Shown: positions 24,622 to 32,514 of the stretch, piece after piece
How the letters are laid out: the number at the start of each line of letters is the position of its first letter
Numbering within the stretch: the first letter of the stretch is position 1
Source of the DNA: GCA-2718845 sp913041905
GTDB taxonomy: Bacteria; Pseudomonadota; Gammaproteobacteria; GCA-002705445; GCA-002716945
DNA: 34,070 bases
Direction: 5' to 3'
NCBI GenBank assembly: GCA_913041905.1
Contig: CAJWJQ010000008.1
Span: 1-34,070, forward strand
Notes under the pieces: model-generated
Told to the model about the DNA's origin: nothing
The model's input: the letters and a program-made list of their open reading frames with translations, nothing else
The model's database searches: none
Translations under genes and position numbers: made by a program

Positions 24622-26266
24622 TTCCTTTCCTTTTTGGTCTCAATGATATTATTAATACAAATATTATAAGCATGTACCAAAAAATATATTCACTATAGAG
24701 ATTAATAGAAACTAAGTAAGTAATAATGAAAAAGAATATAGAAAAAATTAAAACAGAAATTAACCAATAATTTCTTCTGCTATTTTTATCAATAATATTT
24801 TCTATTTCAGATAATTTTTTTAAATTATTATCTAAGTTCAATTGATCATTATTAATTAAATTTACAATCTTTCTTAGGCTAGTTGGCAATTCTGGCAAAA
24901 TCTCAAATAAATCAGATGAGTTATCTTTCATTTTTTTCAATAATGAAGAGATGCCTTTCTGTTTTTTCATCCACTTTTCTAATATAGGCTTTGATGTTTT
25001 CCATAAATCTAATTCTGGATAAAATTCTCTTCCCAATCCTTCGGTATACAATAATGTTTTTTGCATTAATATTAATTGTGGTTGAACTTCAAGTTTAAAA
25101 CGCCTTGCCGTATCAAATAAACCAATAATAATATCACTTAAGGAAACATCTTTTATGGGTTTATCTAACATTGATTCACAATTTTCTCTAATAGCTTTCT
25201 CAAGCAGAGAAATATTCGTATCTTTAGGGACCCATTCACACTCAACATGAAGACGAGCTACTTTCCCATAATCTCTGTTAAAAAAAGCAACAAAATTCTC
25301 TGCTAAATATTTTTTATCAAAATTACTTAAGGATCCCATAATCCCAAAATCTACTAAAACAAACTGAATATTATTATTGTTTTTTTGTATAAAAATATTT
25401 CCTGGGTGCATATCTGCATGAAAAAAATTATGTTCAAAAACTTGTACAAAAAATATTTCCACAGCATTTGTAGCAAGCTCTTTAAAATCAATATTATTTT
25501 CTTCTAATTGTTTTCTGTTGTTTATGGGTATCGCAAAAGTTCTTTCCATAACTAGTACATCTTTAGTTACATACTCCCAATATATTTCTGGAATATAAAC
25601 TAATTTAGAGTCTTTAAAATTTTTTTTAATTTTTTTTGCGTTTGATGATTCTTTAATTAAATCCGTTTCATCATAAACTAAAAGCTCATAATCATTCACT
25701 ACTTCAATTAAATGCATTCTTTTAAACTCGTCAGATATGGAAGTTAAATATTTGGCTATTTTTTTCATAAGCTTAATATCTTTTTTAATTTCTTGTTTTA
25801 CATTTGGCCTAACAACTTTTACAATTACATCTTTCCCATCTTTTAATTTTGCTTCATGTACTTGTGCTATAGAAGCAGATGCTATTGGATTAGGATTAAA
25901 AGATTCAAAAATTTGCTCTATATTTTTCCCTAATTGATTTTGTATTATATTTTTTGAAATTTCACTTGGGAATGGCTTTACATGATCTTGTAATTTTGAT
26001 AATTCTTTTGCTATATCTTCTGATAATAAATCTTTTCTAGTTGAAATTACTTGTCCCAACTTAACAAAGATTGGCCCAAGATCTTCTAACATCATTCTAA
26101 TTTTCTTTGGTCCGTCAATTGCAGCTTTAACTCTAAACCAATTCCAAGGTAATAAATAAAAATAGGTTTTATTATGAACAAGGCTTGAATCTACCAACAT
26201 TTTATCTAAATCATATTTAATAAATAGATAGATAATTTGTATTATTCTTATAAGATTTTTAATCAT
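24611..26266 (-). CDS. ubiB: Ubiquinone biosynthesis protein UbiB (ABC1/ADCK atypical kinase)
   Basis: A 551-residue atypical protein-kinase-like ATPase needed for ubiquinone synthesis. The family hallmark KxGQ is KLGQ (69-72), followed by the alanine-rich loop ASASIAQVHEAKL, the catalytic-loop region NFFHADMHPGNIFI and the metal-binding LVDFGIMG. Two C-terminal membrane helices (about 499-545) anchor it to the inner membrane. The gene overlaps ubiJ by eight bases, completing the conserved ubiE-ubiJ-ubiB order. It probably helps move lipid intermediates to the soluble Ubi complex; that detail is inferred from the family. Confidence 0.94.
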   Translation of the reverse strand: MIKNLIRIIQIIYLFIKYDLDKMLVDSSLVHNKTYFYLLPWNWFRVKAAIDGPKKIRMMLEDLGPIFVKLGQVISTRKDLLSEDIAKELSKLQDHVKPFPSEISKNIIQNQLGKNIEQIFESFNPNPIASASIAQVHEAKLKDGKDVIVKVVRPNVKQEIKKDIKLMKKIAKYLTSISDEFKRMHLIEVVNDYELLVYDETDLIKESSNAKKIKKNFKDSKLVYIPEIYWEYVTKDVLVMERTFAIPINNRKQLEENNIDFKELATNAVEIFFVQVFEHNFFHADMHPGNIFIQKNNNNIQFVLVDFGIMGSLSNFDKKYLAENFVAFFNRDYGKVARLHVECEWVPKDTNISLLEKAIRENCESMLDKPIKDVSLSDIIIGLFDTARRFKLEVQPQLILMQKTLLYTEGLGREFYPELDLWKTSKPILEKWMKKQKGISSLLKKMKDNSSDLFEILPELPTSLRKIVNLINNDQLNLDNNLKKLSEIENIIDKNSRRNYWLISVLIFSIFFFIITYLVSINLYSEYIFWYMLIIFVLIISLRPKRKGNDK

Positions 26267-26843
26267 TACTATATTTTTGAAATAATTTTTCTGTTCTACT
26301 TTTTAGATCATCAACATCATTAATATATTTATCTATTTCTTTTTTAGAAGGCAATATATTCAAATCATATATAAGCAAATCTTTTAAATCATACTCTAGG
26401 TTTTTAACTAAATCATTAACAATTGATTGAGTATTATTTAAAATTGACTCTATTCTAATAAATATCCTTTCTCCAACAATATTAGATATAATTTCTCTCA
26501 ATTTATCAGAGTCACTAATAAAAGAATTAAATTTATTTGCTGTTTCTATATCTCCATTAATCTTTATCTTGCTTGCAAATTTATCTGATCCTTTTGTGAT
26601 AATAAATAATATAAAATCTATTAATGATGCTGCAATCTCTACATCATAATTATCTGAGCTCTCAGAAAGAGTAATTGTATTACAATCTATATTAACAAAA
26701 ACCTCATGGGTTATATCTAAAAGTCTAATTTTGATAATTTTTTTATCTACATTAAGTAAAAAATCTTTTGGTATAGAATCAACAAATTTTTTATGATGTA
26801 AAATTTTATTGAGGTAATTTATTATAGATATCTTTTTACTCAA
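26259..26843 (-). CDS. ubiJ: Ubiquinone biosynthesis accessory factor UbiJ (SCP2 domain)
   Basis: A 194-residue protein in the exact position of ubiJ between ubiE and ubiB. UbiJ has an SCP2 lipid-binding fold that holds the growing ubiquinone ring-tail in the Ubi complex with UbiK. The N-terminal half fits a divergent SCP2 domain (IKIRLLDITHEVFVNIDCNTITLSES, then KINGDIETANKFNSFI). The C-terminal half is helical with a coiled-coil end (EIDKYINDVDDLKSRTEKLFQKY), the part that normally meets UbiK. Sequence conservation is weak, so the call depends partly on gene order. The start is TTG in a TTGA overlap with the ubiE stop. Confidence 0.82.
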   Translation of the reverse strand: MSKKISIINYLNKILHHKKFVDSIPKDFLLNVDKKIIKIRLLDITHEVFVNIDCNTITLSESSDNYDVEIAASLIDFILFIITKGSDKFASKIKINGDIETANKFNSFISDSDKLREIISNIVGERIFIRIESILNNTQSIVNDLVKNLEYDLKDLLIYDLNILPSKKEIDKYINDVDDLKSRTEKLFQKYSND

Positions 26844-27580
26844 AATTTATAACCTATATGTATTGTAACTATATCTCCAGGAAGAGTTTCGTAACGAGTA
26901 TTCGTAAATCCACTATCACAGAATAATTCACTTACTTCATCTGGCTTATAATATGTTTTGATTGAATCTGATAAATATTTATAACTATCATAGTCATTTA
27001 CTACAAACTTTCCAATATTTGGGATTATATTATCAGTATATATATCATATAAGTTTCTTATACTTTTGTTAGATGGGGTTTTAAAATCCATGATGAGTAA
27101 TCTGCCGCCTGGTTTAAGTGCATTATATAAATTATCAAGAGCTTTTTTATGGTCTGTAAAATTCCTAAATCCAAAAGCTATTGTGGCAAGTGTAAATTTT
27201 TCTTTATAATCTAAAAAATCCTCAATCGAAGTTATTATAAATTTAGTATTTTTAATATACCCAGAGTCTACCAATCTATCTTTACATATACCTAACATAT
27301 TAGAATTTTCGTCTAAACAAGTAACCTCTATTGTGGGTTGTCTTGATAAAATTTTGACGACTAAATCGCCAGTACCTGATGCAACATCAAGCACACTATC
27401 AGTTTTTTTAAGTTTTGCTAATTTACACATATGATTTTTCCATAATCTATGTAGACCAAAAGACATTAAATCATTCATTAAGTCATATTTATTTGATACA
27501 GATGAGAAAATTTTTGATACCAATCGTGTTTTATCAGATTTTTTAATTTTTGATAAACCAAAATTTACTTTATCGTTCAT
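26840..27580 (-). CDS. ubiE: Ubiquinone/menaquinone C-methyltransferase UbiE
   Basis: A 246-residue SAM-dependent methyltransferase that adds the C-methyl group during ubiquinone (and, where made, menaquinone) synthesis. The N-terminal signature KIFSSVSNKYDLMNDLMSFGLHRLWK is diagnostic. The SAM loop is LDVASGTGDLV, and TIAFGFRNFTDHKKAL and LLIMDFKTPSN follow. It overlaps spoT by one base upstream (TAATG) and ubiJ by four bases downstream, so it is translated within one operon. Confidence 0.95.
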   Translation of the reverse strand: MNDKVNFGLSKIKKSDKTRLVSKIFSSVSNKYDLMNDLMSFGLHRLWKNHMCKLAKLKKTDSVLDVASGTGDLVVKILSRQPTIEVTCLDENSNMLGICKDRLVDSGYIKNTKFIITSIEDFLDYKEKFTLATIAFGFRNFTDHKKALDNLYNALKPGGRLLIMDFKTPSNKSIRNLYDIYTDNIIPNIGKFVVNDYDSYKYLSDSIKTYYKPDEVSELFCDSGFTNTRYETLPGDIVTIHIGYKF

Positions 27581-29739
27581 TAGCTTTTTTTCCTTTCAAC
27601 ATTTAGTACATTCTTATTTTTTTTCAATTTATTTATTAATTTATCCAGTAATTTACAATCTGATATAGTTACTACAAACACCATTATATTATGACCTGTC
27701 TCTTTTGTATCATCATATGTGACACTTACAATATTGGATTCATTTTGGGCTATCTGAGACGATATAGACGCTAAAACACCTCTGATATTTTCAACTTCCA
27801 CTTTAATGCAAGCATCAAAAGTATCCTCTATATCTGTACCCCATGTTAAATCTAGTGTTTCTTCCATAGATTTTTTAACTTGTTTGATGCTTCTACATGT
27901 TTGCCTATGAACTACGATTCCTTTTTCTTGGCTAATATAGCCTATTATAGTGTCACCAGGTATAGGGTAACAACATTTTGCGTATGACAAAACTAAACCT
28001 TCTGTACCTCTAATTTGTATGCCACCAGATACATTTGAGTTTATATTAGATATGCTTGTAGGCGCTATTCTCATTGCAACTAATTTTGCAATTCTATTAC
28101 CTAGACCAATTTCACAATATAAATCTTCTACAGTTACACATGAATACTCCTGCAAAACAATTTTTAATGTTTTTTTAGGTATTTCGTTTAGTTTTATACC
28201 AAAGTCAGATAAAGAATAATTAAGTAATTTTTCACCTAATTTTATAGCATCATTTTTTTTAATTAATTTAAGCGAAACTCTTATGGAGTGTCTTGCTTTT
28301 TCGGTAACAACAAAATTAAGCCATCCTGGATCTGGTCTCAAATTTGATCTTGTTATTATTTCTACCCGTTGACCATTTTTTAAAACTGTATTCGGCGACA
28401 CAGGTTTATCATCGACTTTAGCAGAAGAATAATTATTTCCTAAATCTGTATGTATTGCATATGCATAATCAATTATCGTAGATCTTTTTGGAAGTTCTAA
28501 GATTTTTCCTTTTGGAGTAAAAATATATACTTTGCCTGGGTGTAAGTCAGCTTTTATGCTTTGTAAATATTCTTGTGGATTTCCAGAATCTCTCTGAATG
28601 CTTAGTAAATTAGTAATCCATTGCTGTTCCTGTGTGTAGTGTTTAAGCGATGGAAGGGATTTTGTTTTATAAAACCAATGAGATGCGATACCTGATTGGG
28701 CTAATATATCCATCTCTTGGGTTCTAATTTGAATTTCAATTGGAAGGCCATGCGGACCAAGGATAGAAGTATGCAAGGATTGATATCCATTTGATTTTGG
28801 TATTGCTATGTAATCTTTAAATCTACCTGGAACTGGGGTATAGAGATTATGAATAACACCTAATGATCTATAGCAATCATCTGTACTAGAACATATCACT
28901 CTAACACCAAAAATATCGTTAATTTCAGAAAATTTAATTTCTCTTTGTTTCATTTTTTTATATATACCATGCACATGCTTCTCTCTTGCTATAACATCAC
29001 TTGATAAATTCTCATTTTTAAGTTTTTGTGATAAAACCTTTCCAATTTTTCCCATAAGCTCTGTTCTATTACCGCTGGATTTTTTTATTTCATTTTTAAT
29101 TATTTTATATCTAAGCGGATATATCGCCTCGAAAGCCAAATCTTCTAATTCAATGTTTAATGAATGTATGCCAAGTCTAAGCGCTATTGGAGCAAAAATT
29201 TCAAGAGTTTCCTTGCCTATCTTCCTTTTTTGAAGAGATGTTAATGCTCCTATTGTCTCTAAGTTATGCTTTCTATCTGCTAACTTTATTAATATTACAC
29301 GTATATCTTGACTCATAGCTAAAATCATTTTTCTAAGGTTTGCTGCATCAGCTTCCTCGTTAGTAGAAAAATTAATTTTATCAAGCTTACTAACACCATC
29401 AACAAGTTCCGATACTTTCACTCCGAAAGTTTTTTGCAAATAACCTTTTTCTAAAGATGTGTCTTCAATTACATCATGAAGAATTGCAGCCATTATAGCC
29501 TCATGATCTAACTGAAAATCTGCTAATAATGATGCCGCTGACAAGGGGTGTACTATATAATCTTCTCCTGTTTTTCTTAATTGCCCTTGATGTGCTTGTG
29601 ATGCTAACAAGAATGCTTTCTCAATTTTTTTTATTTGATATGTATTAAGGTATTTTTGAAGTTTTTTTTTAAACTCTATATATGTTTTATTAGAAGTATT
29701 AAATTTTTCAGTATTGTCTTTTCTTTTTTGGATATCCAT
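27580..29739 (-). CDS. spoT: Bifunctional (p)ppGpp synthetase/hydrolase SpoT
   Basis: A 719-residue RelA/SpoT-family stringent-response enzyme. The hydrolase HD domain is intact (His50, His64, and His88-Asp89 in ILHDVIEDT). The synthetase domain contains DIFGVRVIC, RFKDYIAIPKSNGYQSLHTS and the catalytic-type IEIQIRT; the basic RFKD form is that of bifunctional enzymes. A TGS domain (VYIFTPKGKILELPKRST) and a C-terminal ACT domain (about 645-719) follow. It lies 20 bases after rpoZ, the usual gmk-rpoZ-spoT order. No second relA-type gene is in this window. Confidence 0.95.
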   Translation of the reverse strand: MDIQKRKDNTEKFNTSNKTYIEFKKKLQKYLNTYQIKKIEKAFLLASQAHQGQLRKTGEDYIVHPLSAASLLADFQLDHEAIMAAILHDVIEDTSLEKGYLQKTFGVKVSELVDGVSKLDKINFSTNEEADAANLRKMILAMSQDIRVILIKLADRKHNLETIGALTSLQKRKIGKETLEIFAPIALRLGIHSLNIELEDLAFEAIYPLRYKIIKNEIKKSSGNRTELMGKIGKVLSQKLKNENLSSDVIAREKHVHGIYKKMKQREIKFSEINDIFGVRVICSSTDDCYRSLGVIHNLYTPVPGRFKDYIAIPKSNGYQSLHTSILGPHGLPIEIQIRTQEMDILAQSGIASHWFYKTKSLPSLKHYTQEQQWITNLLSIQRDSGNPQEYLQSIKADLHPGKVYIFTPKGKILELPKRSTIIDYAYAIHTDLGNNYSSAKVDDKPVSPNTVLKNGQRVEIITRSNLRPDPGWLNFVVTEKARHSIRVSLKLIKKNDAIKLGEKLLNYSLSDFGIKLNEIPKKTLKIVLQEYSCVTVEDLYCEIGLGNRIAKLVAMRIAPTSISNINSNVSGGIQIRGTEGLVLSYAKCCYPIPGDTIIGYISQEKGIVVHRQTCRSIKQVKKSMEETLDLTWGTDIEDTFDACIKVEVENIRGVLASISSQIAQNESNIVSVTYDDTKETGHNIMVFVVTISDCKLLDKLINKLKKNKNVLNVERKKS

Positions 29740-29759
29740 TATATGAATTAATGGTGTGA

Positions 29760-30311
29760 CTATTCTGGTTTTGTATTATTTATAGATGTGTTTGTTATTT
29801 CGTCAGTTGCTTCTTCAATATCTGGTGACTTATCATCAGCGCCAACAGGCTCTGCTGTGACAGAAGTGTTTGTTATTTCGTCAGTTGCTTCTTCAATATC
29901 TGGTGACTTATCATCAGCGCCAACAGGCTCTGCTGTGACAGAAGTGTTTGTTATTTCGTCAGTTGCTTCTTCAATATCTGGTGACTTATCATCAGCGCCA
30001 ACAGGCTCTGCTGTGACAGAAGTATTACTACTATTATCCAGCTGTTGACCTAACTCCTCAATAACCTCTTCTTCACTTATACCGCTGTGTAATTGACCTT
30101 CTCTTACTTCTATATTACTTATATCGAAGTAACTCATATTAATTTTTTTTTCAGCTATTTCTCTAAGCGCTATTACAGTAGGTTTATCTTTGCAATCCAC
30201 CATCGGTTCTGCGCCAGAGGCTATATCTTTTGCCCTTTTGCCTGCCAACGAACAAATATCAAAAGTATTATCAATCTCTTTCAAACAGTCTTCAATAGTA
30301 ACTCTTGCCAT
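29760..30311 (-). CDS. rpoZ: RNA polymerase omega subunit with a repeat-expanded acidic tail
   Basis: A 183-residue omega subunit, twice the usual length. Residues 1-75 are the normal fold: MARVTIEDCLKEIDN, AGKRAKDIASG and KPTVIALREIAE. Omega helps assemble RNA polymerase by binding the beta-prime subunit and, in E. coli, forms a ppGpp site, which matters because spoT is next in the operon. After residue 97 the protein runs into three identical 26-residue repeats (98-175, each SVTAEPVGADDKSPDIEE plus ATDEITNT), then eight final residues. Each repeat carries about eight acidic residues and one lysine, so the tail is strongly negative and probably disordered. The DNA repeats are exact. AGGTGAT lies at good distance before the ATG. 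Confidence 0.92.
   Translation of the reverse strand: MARVTIEDCLKEIDNTFDICSLAGKRAKDIASGAEPMVDCKDKPTVIALREIAEKKINMSYFDISNIEVREGQLHSGISEEEVIEELGQQLDNSSNTSVTAEPVGADDKSPDIEEATDEITNTSVTAEPVGADDKSPDIEEATDEITNTSVTAEPVGADDKSPDIEEATDEITNTSINNTKPE
29788..30021 (-). repeat. Three perfect 78-bp tandem repeats in the rpoZ 3' end
   Basis: Units at 29788-29865, 29866-29943 and 29944-30021 are identical base for base. The period is a multiple of three, so the omega reading frame is kept and copy number can change in steps of 26 residues. The sequence just past the last unit diverges (GTATTA against GTGTTT). Confidence 0.97.
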
Positions 30312-30314
30312 AAC

Positions 30315-30337
30315 ATCACCTATATATTAATGGTGAT
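30315..30337 (-). promoter_or_regulatory. Dyad covering the rpoZ ribosome-binding site
   Basis: ATCACC (30332-30337 as read on the - strand) can pair with GGTGAT (30315-30320), separated by 11 bases. The second arm includes the rpoZ Shine-Dalgarno sequence AGGTG. It could be a hairpin that hides the site in longer gmk-rpoZ transcripts, or an operator at the rpoZ start. Confidence 0.4.
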
Positions 30338-30365
30338 ATTGTAGCAGATTAATCTATTTAAACAA
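30338..30365 (-). promoter_or_regulatory. Candidate promoter of rpoZ-spoT-ubiEJB
   Basis: On the - strand TTGTTT (30360-30365) and TACAAT (30338-30343) are 16 bases apart in the short gap after gmk. Transcription would begin near 30331, about 20 bases before the rpoZ ATG. Confidence 0.4.
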
Positions 30366-30366
30366 T

Positions 30367-30996
30367 CTAGTTATTTTGCGCAGAGATAGATTTTAGCCAG
30401 TTGGTAATTTGAGGTGATTTCAATTTTCCGAATAATATTATTGCAGTAATATTTCTTAAAGCATCACTAAATACATCATTGATAATGATATAGTCAGCAA
30501 ATTTAGCATAAGAAAGCTCTCTTTCGGAAGATTCCATTCTTAAGTCTACGGTCTTAGATTTGTCTTGACCCCTTAAATCCAGCCTTTTCTTAAGTGTTTC
30601 AATATTTGGCGGCAATATATATATGGAAACAGATTGTGGCAATATTTTTTTTACCATCAACATTCCTTTGTAATCTATTTCTAGGATAGCGTCATATCCT
30701 TTGTTTACAATTTCCAACGTATAATCTATTGATGTTCCATATAGGTTTCCATACACATTTTGATATTCAAGAAATTCTCCTTTATCAATTTTTTGATGGA
30801 ATTCTTTTTCTGAAATAAAAAAATAATCATTGCCTTCAATTTCTGAGTCTCTTTTTTTTCTTGTAGTATATGATACTGATGGCCTTATGGAGGTGTTATT
30901 TTCACAAACAGCCTTTACTAAACTAGTTTTCCCAGCTCCTGATGGAGCACTAATTATGTATATTTGCCCTATATTATCGAATTTTTGAATATCCAT
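30367..30996 (-). CDS. gmk: Guanylate kinase
   Basis: A 209-residue nucleoside monophosphate kinase that converts GMP to GDP with ATP. The P-loop APSGAGKTSL is at 17-26; SVSYTTRKKRDSEIEGNDYFFI carries the GMP-binding arginines and tyrosines, and LEYQNVYGNLYGTS follows. The lid region has RLDLRGQDKSKTVDLRM. Length is normal. It is the first gene of the gmk-rpoZ-spoT order, linking guanine nucleotide supply to (p)ppGpp. A + strand gene begins 50 bases beyond its start, so the two share a divergent control region. Confidence 0.96.
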   Translation of the reverse strand: MDIQKFDNIGQIYIISAPSGAGKTSLVKAVCENNTSIRPSVSYTTRKKRDSEIEGNDYFFISEKEFHQKIDKGEFLEYQNVYGNLYGTSIDYTLEIVNKGYDAILEIDYKGMLMVKKILPQSVSIYILPPNIETLKKRLDLRGQDKSKTVDLRMESSERELSYAKFADYIIINDVFSDALRNITAIILFGKLKSPQITNWLKSISAQNN

Positions 30997-31045
30997 GATT
31001 ATAAATTTGAATTATAATACAAAAATATGTATAAGGAGCATAATT

Positions 31046-31696
31046 ATGGGAGATACATGGAAATCGATTACTGTTGAGGGTGTAAATGCATTTGTAAATG
31101 CAGCATTTGCTACAATTTTAATCTGGATCTCGATAGAAAGCCCTCTATCAACTTATTTAGGATTACCAAAAATACTTATATTAGCTGCTGCTATTATTGC
31201 ATCTATATTGATAGTTAAGAAAAAATCGGGTGGTTTTGACCCAATAGAAAAAAGAGCAACTATGCAAGGAATAGCAACTACTCTTATAGTTTGGTTCTCG
31301 ACAATAGGGTATTTAAATTTTATACCAGAAACCCTTATACAGATTGGAATTTTTTCAAATCTTGCATACTCTTTATTGGTTGGGAGCGTTGTTTTTATCT
31401 TATTTATAACTATATTTCATGGGTTACATGGAAAGTATTTTACAACTTTAATGTTAGAGCATATGCCATGGGTAATTAAACCAGATAAATTTCTATTCTT
31501 TTTTTGGTTTTGGATTAATTTAATAACAGCAGGTCTACTTAATATATTTGAAGTTAACATGTGGTGGTACTTTGTTGATTTATTTTTTTATGCTTTATTC
31601 CCTTCTTTATTTTTTGGTGTCAGGGTTCAAGAAATCCATGGCTCACATATTAAAAGCAAAGATGATTATTTTGATGAAGATGGTGGTTTTAAATAA
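31046..31696 (+). CDS. Multi-pass membrane protein of unknown function
   Basis: A 216-residue protein that I do not recognise. It has about six hydrophobic segments (near residues 17-30, 40-57, 75-92, 103-127, 149-167 and 173-192). Aromatic and charged clusters lie between them: FHGLHGKYFTTLMLEHMPWVIKPDKF and, after the last helix, GVRVQEIHGSHIKSKDDYFDEDGGFK. The histidine-containing HGLHGKY and EIHGSH segments may be functional but match no motif I know. The start is ATG 31046 because AAGGAG, the best ribosome-binding site in this area, lies seven bases upstream; a longer reading from 30995 would overlap gmk. It ends exactly where the next, convergent gene ends. Confidence 0.75.
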   Translation: MGDTWKSITVEGVNAFVNAAFATILIWISIESPLSTYLGLPKILILAAAIIASILIVKKKSGGFDPIEKRATMQGIATTLIVWFSTIGYLNFIPETLIQIGIFSNLAYSLLVGSVVFILFITIFHGLHGKYFTTLMLEHMPWVIKPDKFLFFFWFWINLITAGLLNIFEVNMWWYFVDLFFYALFPSLFFGVRVQEIHGSHIKSKDDYFDEDGGFK

Positions 31697-32038
31697 TTAA
31701 TCATCAAAAGTCTTTTTTGGAAGTATGTCAATATTAAATATTTTTCCAAGCTTTACGAGAAAAGCAATAGCGAGAATACCTCCAGGTAAAGCGAATACCC
31801 CAAAAGCCCCAACGCCTTTTAATACATCTTTTAATTGATTATTTGCCTTTGACAATTCATCTTTATCAATTCTTTCTCCAGAAACATATTTATAATAAAT
31901 ATCTAACATTTGTTTTGTCTCTTTTGATTCAACTTCCAAAGCTTTTTTTAAAGTTAAAAGAGAAGAAGAAATTTTTTCTTTTTCAGATCTATATTTACTA
32001 ATTAATTTTTTAAAAATTTTATTATCTTCAATGTTCAT
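31697..32038 (-). CDS. Small LETM1-like protein with one membrane helix
   Basis: A 113-residue protein. The first about 80 residues are charged and helical, probably a coiled coil (KKLISKYRSEKEKISSSLL, later KDELSKANNQLKDVLKG). A single hydrophobic glycine-rich segment follows (GVGAFGVFALPGGILAIAFLV, 76-96), then KLGKIFNIDILPKKTF. The combination of a PGG-containing helix and an ending ILPxxTF resembles the core of LETM1-like proteins, which are linked to cation exchange in mitochondria; this likeness is by eye only. It abuts the stop codon of the upstream convergent membrane protein with no spacer. An ATG start is used, and no clear Shine-Dalgarno sequence is seen. Confidence 0.65.
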   Translation of the reverse strand: MNIEDNKIFKKLISKYRSEKEKISSSLLTLKKALEVESKETKQMLDIYYKYVSGERIDKDELSKANNQLKDVLKGVGAFGVFALPGGILAIAFLVKLGKIFNIDILPKKTFDD

Positions 32039-32081
32039 AGATTTTAAATTAAATTTATCTTGGGGTGTTCTAATCTAATTA

Positions 32082-32090
32082 TGTTATAAT
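32082..32090 (+). promoter_or_regulatory. Extended -10 promoter of apaG
   Basis: TGTTATAAT is a perfect TG-n-TATAAT extended -10 element 44 bases before the apaG ATG. A weak TTGGGG lies 19 bases further upstream as a possible -35. Confidence 0.6.
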
Positions 32091-32133
32091 ATCATAAGAT
32101 TTTCTATCAAGTACATCTATTAGGTAACCATGA

Positions 32134-32514
32134 ATGACTAAAAAAACAGATAATATAAAAGTCTCGGTTAATACAACATATCTACAGCAAGAATCTGACC
32201 CAGAAAATAACAAATATTATTTTTTGTATACTGTGTCAATTATTAATAGAGGCGATGTAGGTGCAAAACTTTTGTCGCGTCACTGGGTTATTGAAGACGC
32301 AAATGGGAAAGTTCAAAATGTTAAAGGTGATGGTGTGGTAGGTGATCAACCATATATTAACCCAGGTGATGAGTATCAATATACAAGTGGGACTGTGCTT
32401 GAAACATCTTTAGGGACAATGAAAGGTAGTTATCAAATGATAAATGATTTAGACAAATATTTTGATGCAGAAATACCAGAATTTGTTTTGTCAATACCAA
32501 GGGTTATTCACTAA
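32134..32514 (+). CDS. apaG: ApaG-domain protein
   Basis: A 126-residue protein with the ApaG (DUF525) fold, a small fibronectin-like beta sandwich. Typical segments are YFLYTVSIINRGDVGAKLLSRHWVIEDANGKV, GDGVVGDQPYINPGDEYQYTSGTVL and GTMKGSYQMI. ApaG has been tied to cobalt/magnesium resistance in Salmonella, but its molecular job is unsettled. It is usually near apaH, ksgA or folA; here it overlaps folA tail to tail by 11 bases. It has its own extended -10 promoter. Confidence 0.94.
   Translation: MTKKTDNIKVSVNTTYLQQESDPENNKYYFLYTVSIINRGDVGAKLLSRHWVIEDANGKVQNVKGDGVVGDQPYINPGDEYQYTSGTVLETSLGTMKGSYQMINDLDKYFDAEIPEFVLSIPRVIH

Noticed and set aside
29788..30021. CRISPR array
   Set aside because: The units abut with no spacers, are 78 bases long and lie inside the rpoZ coding frame.
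29788..30048. 86-codon + strand reading frame across the 78-bp repeats
   Set aside because: It is a mirror of the rpoZ repeats: the 78-base period keeps every frame open once it is open. It has no ribosome-binding site or family likeness.
30995..31045. Upstream ATG for the six-helix membrane protein
   Set aside because: It would overlap the gmk start and lacks a ribosome-binding site; AAGGAG precedes ATG 31046.
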